DNA of 64,000 nt from Verrucomicrobiaceae bacterium. Lineage in GTDB: Bacteria > Pseudomonadota > Gammaproteobacteria > Pseudomonadales > CAMLJR01. This document shows, in pieces, positions 63,503-64,000 of this stretch. Below the pieces are notes generated by a model. That model ran no database searches. It saw only the letters and a list, made by a program, of their open reading frames with translations, and was not told the DNA's origin. Positions within the stretch are counted from its first letter, which is position 1. The number at the start of each line of letters is the position of its first letter. A program made the translations under genes and the position numbers. The DNA is taken from the NCBI GenBank assembly GCA_028293825.1, contig JAQGNY010000048.1:62001-126000 (forward strand), read 5' to 3'.

Positions 63503-64000
63503 ATGAATCCGAATTATCTCGATTTCGAACAGCCCATCGCCGAACTGGAAGCCAAGATCGAAGAGCTGCGGCTGGTCGGCAGCGATAACGATCTCAATAT
63601 CGGCGATGAGATCAACAAACTGCGCGAAAAAAGCAACAAGCTCACCGAAAAGCTGTACACGAATTTAACCGCGTGGCAGATCGTGCGCGTCGCGCGCCAT
63701 CCGTTGCGGCCGTATGCGCTTGATTACATACCGCGCGTATTTACCGAATTCGATGAACTGCATGGCGACCGTCATTTCGGCGACGACAAAGCGATCGTCG
63801 GCGGCATTGCACGTCTCGATGGCGAGCCGGTGATGGTCATCGGCCAGGAAAAAGGCCGTGGCGTGCAGGAGAAAGTGAAGCGCAATTTCGGCATGCCCAA
63901 GCCTGAAGGTTATCGCAAGGCCTTGCGCCTGATGGAAACCGCTGAACGCTTCAAATTGCCGATCATTACATTGATCGATACGCCCGGCGCATATCCCGGC
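63503..64000 (+). CDS. accA: Acetyl-CoA carboxylase carboxyltransferase subunit alpha (3' end outside window)
   Basis: The carboxyltransferase alpha subunit, with AccD, moves CO2 from biotin to acetyl-CoA to give malonyl-CoA. The first 166 residues are visible: [12 protein letters not shown], the helical N-terminus (E-L-E-A-K-I-E-E-L), then H-G-D-R-H-F-G-D-D and [10 protein letters not shown] at the cut edge. ATG 63503 has AGAGAAA upstream. The position after dnaE is standard. A 117 bp gap before it contains no gene and may hold a promoter. Confidence 0.98.
   Translation, partial: MNPNYLDFEQPIAELEAKIEELRLVGSDNDLNIGDEINKLREKSNKLTEKLYTNLTAWQIVRVARHPLRPYALDYIPRVFTEFDELHGDRHFGDDKAIVGGIARLDGEPVMVIGQEKGRGVQEKVKRNFGMPKPEGYRKALRLMETAERFKLPIITLIDTPGAYPG

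Overview
The window is a 64 kb piece of a gammaproteobacterial chromosome. The evidence is the block map / rpsB-tsf-pyrH-frr-uppS-cdsA-dxr-rseP-bamA-skp-lpxD-fabZ-lpxA-lpxB-rnhB-dnaE-accA, a ribosome modulation factor gene (rmf), a fused RlmKL methyltransferase, a YeaC-family gene next to pepN, and the long pseudomonad-type DapD. It resembles free-living lineages around Pseudomonadales/Cellvibrionales, but genus cannot be read from the sequence. No tRNA, rRNA, prophage, CRISPR array or intact insertion sequence was seen.

Layout. 1-4389: rhomboid protease (cut by the window edge), YeaC, DUF2797 protein, PepN. 4407-4480: a REPIN-like inverted repeat. 4509-6667: a CoA-ester lyase converging on an OFA-like MFS transporter. 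6872-8707: a minus-strand trio of TlpA-like thioredoxin, DUF4266 lipoprotein and DUF3570 protein. 8753-28558: the accessory island of most interest. 28846-31750: a two-CNB-plus-inactive-rhodanese protein, a small membrane protein, a RAYT with lost HUH histidines and a DUF2845 protein. 32383-36003: Ala/Pro-rich lipoprotein, rmf, rlmKL and a secreted FN3 protein. 36286-44731 (minus): dapE, dapD, an ArsC-like protein, nth, dapC, glnD, map. 44870-64000 (plus): the translation, isoprenoid, outer-membrane and lipid A block, ending inside accA.

The island. On the minus strand lie two outer-membrane beta-barrels, one with an SH3b domain, and an HzsA-like two-heme lipoprotein. Divergently on the plus strand lie a one-heme secreted protein, a two-heme LamG lipoprotein, a Tat-exported protein, a small periplasmic protein, three TPR proteins, another small periplasmic protein, a TolQ/MotA-type channel protein, two ExbD proteins and an AgmX/PglI-type TonB-like protein. 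TolQ, a TolR pair, AgmX, TPR proteins and outer-membrane barrels together recall the energised core of the Myxococcus Agl/Glt gliding machinery. Here it is packaged with c-type-heme surface lipoproteins and a Tat substrate. The two ExbD proteins are asymmetric: the first has Ser22 where the proton-carrying Asp of ExbD/TolR sits, and the second keeps Asp30. My inference is that this is a proton-driven trans-envelope machine that acts on or displays heme-bearing surface proteins. Its real function is not known from sequence.

The conserved blocks are ordinary in content. Points of note there are the rpsB promoter and S2 leader, intercistronic terminators after rpsB and tsf, a possible sigma-E site ahead of bamA, and an Nth of a type unlike the E. 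coli enzyme.
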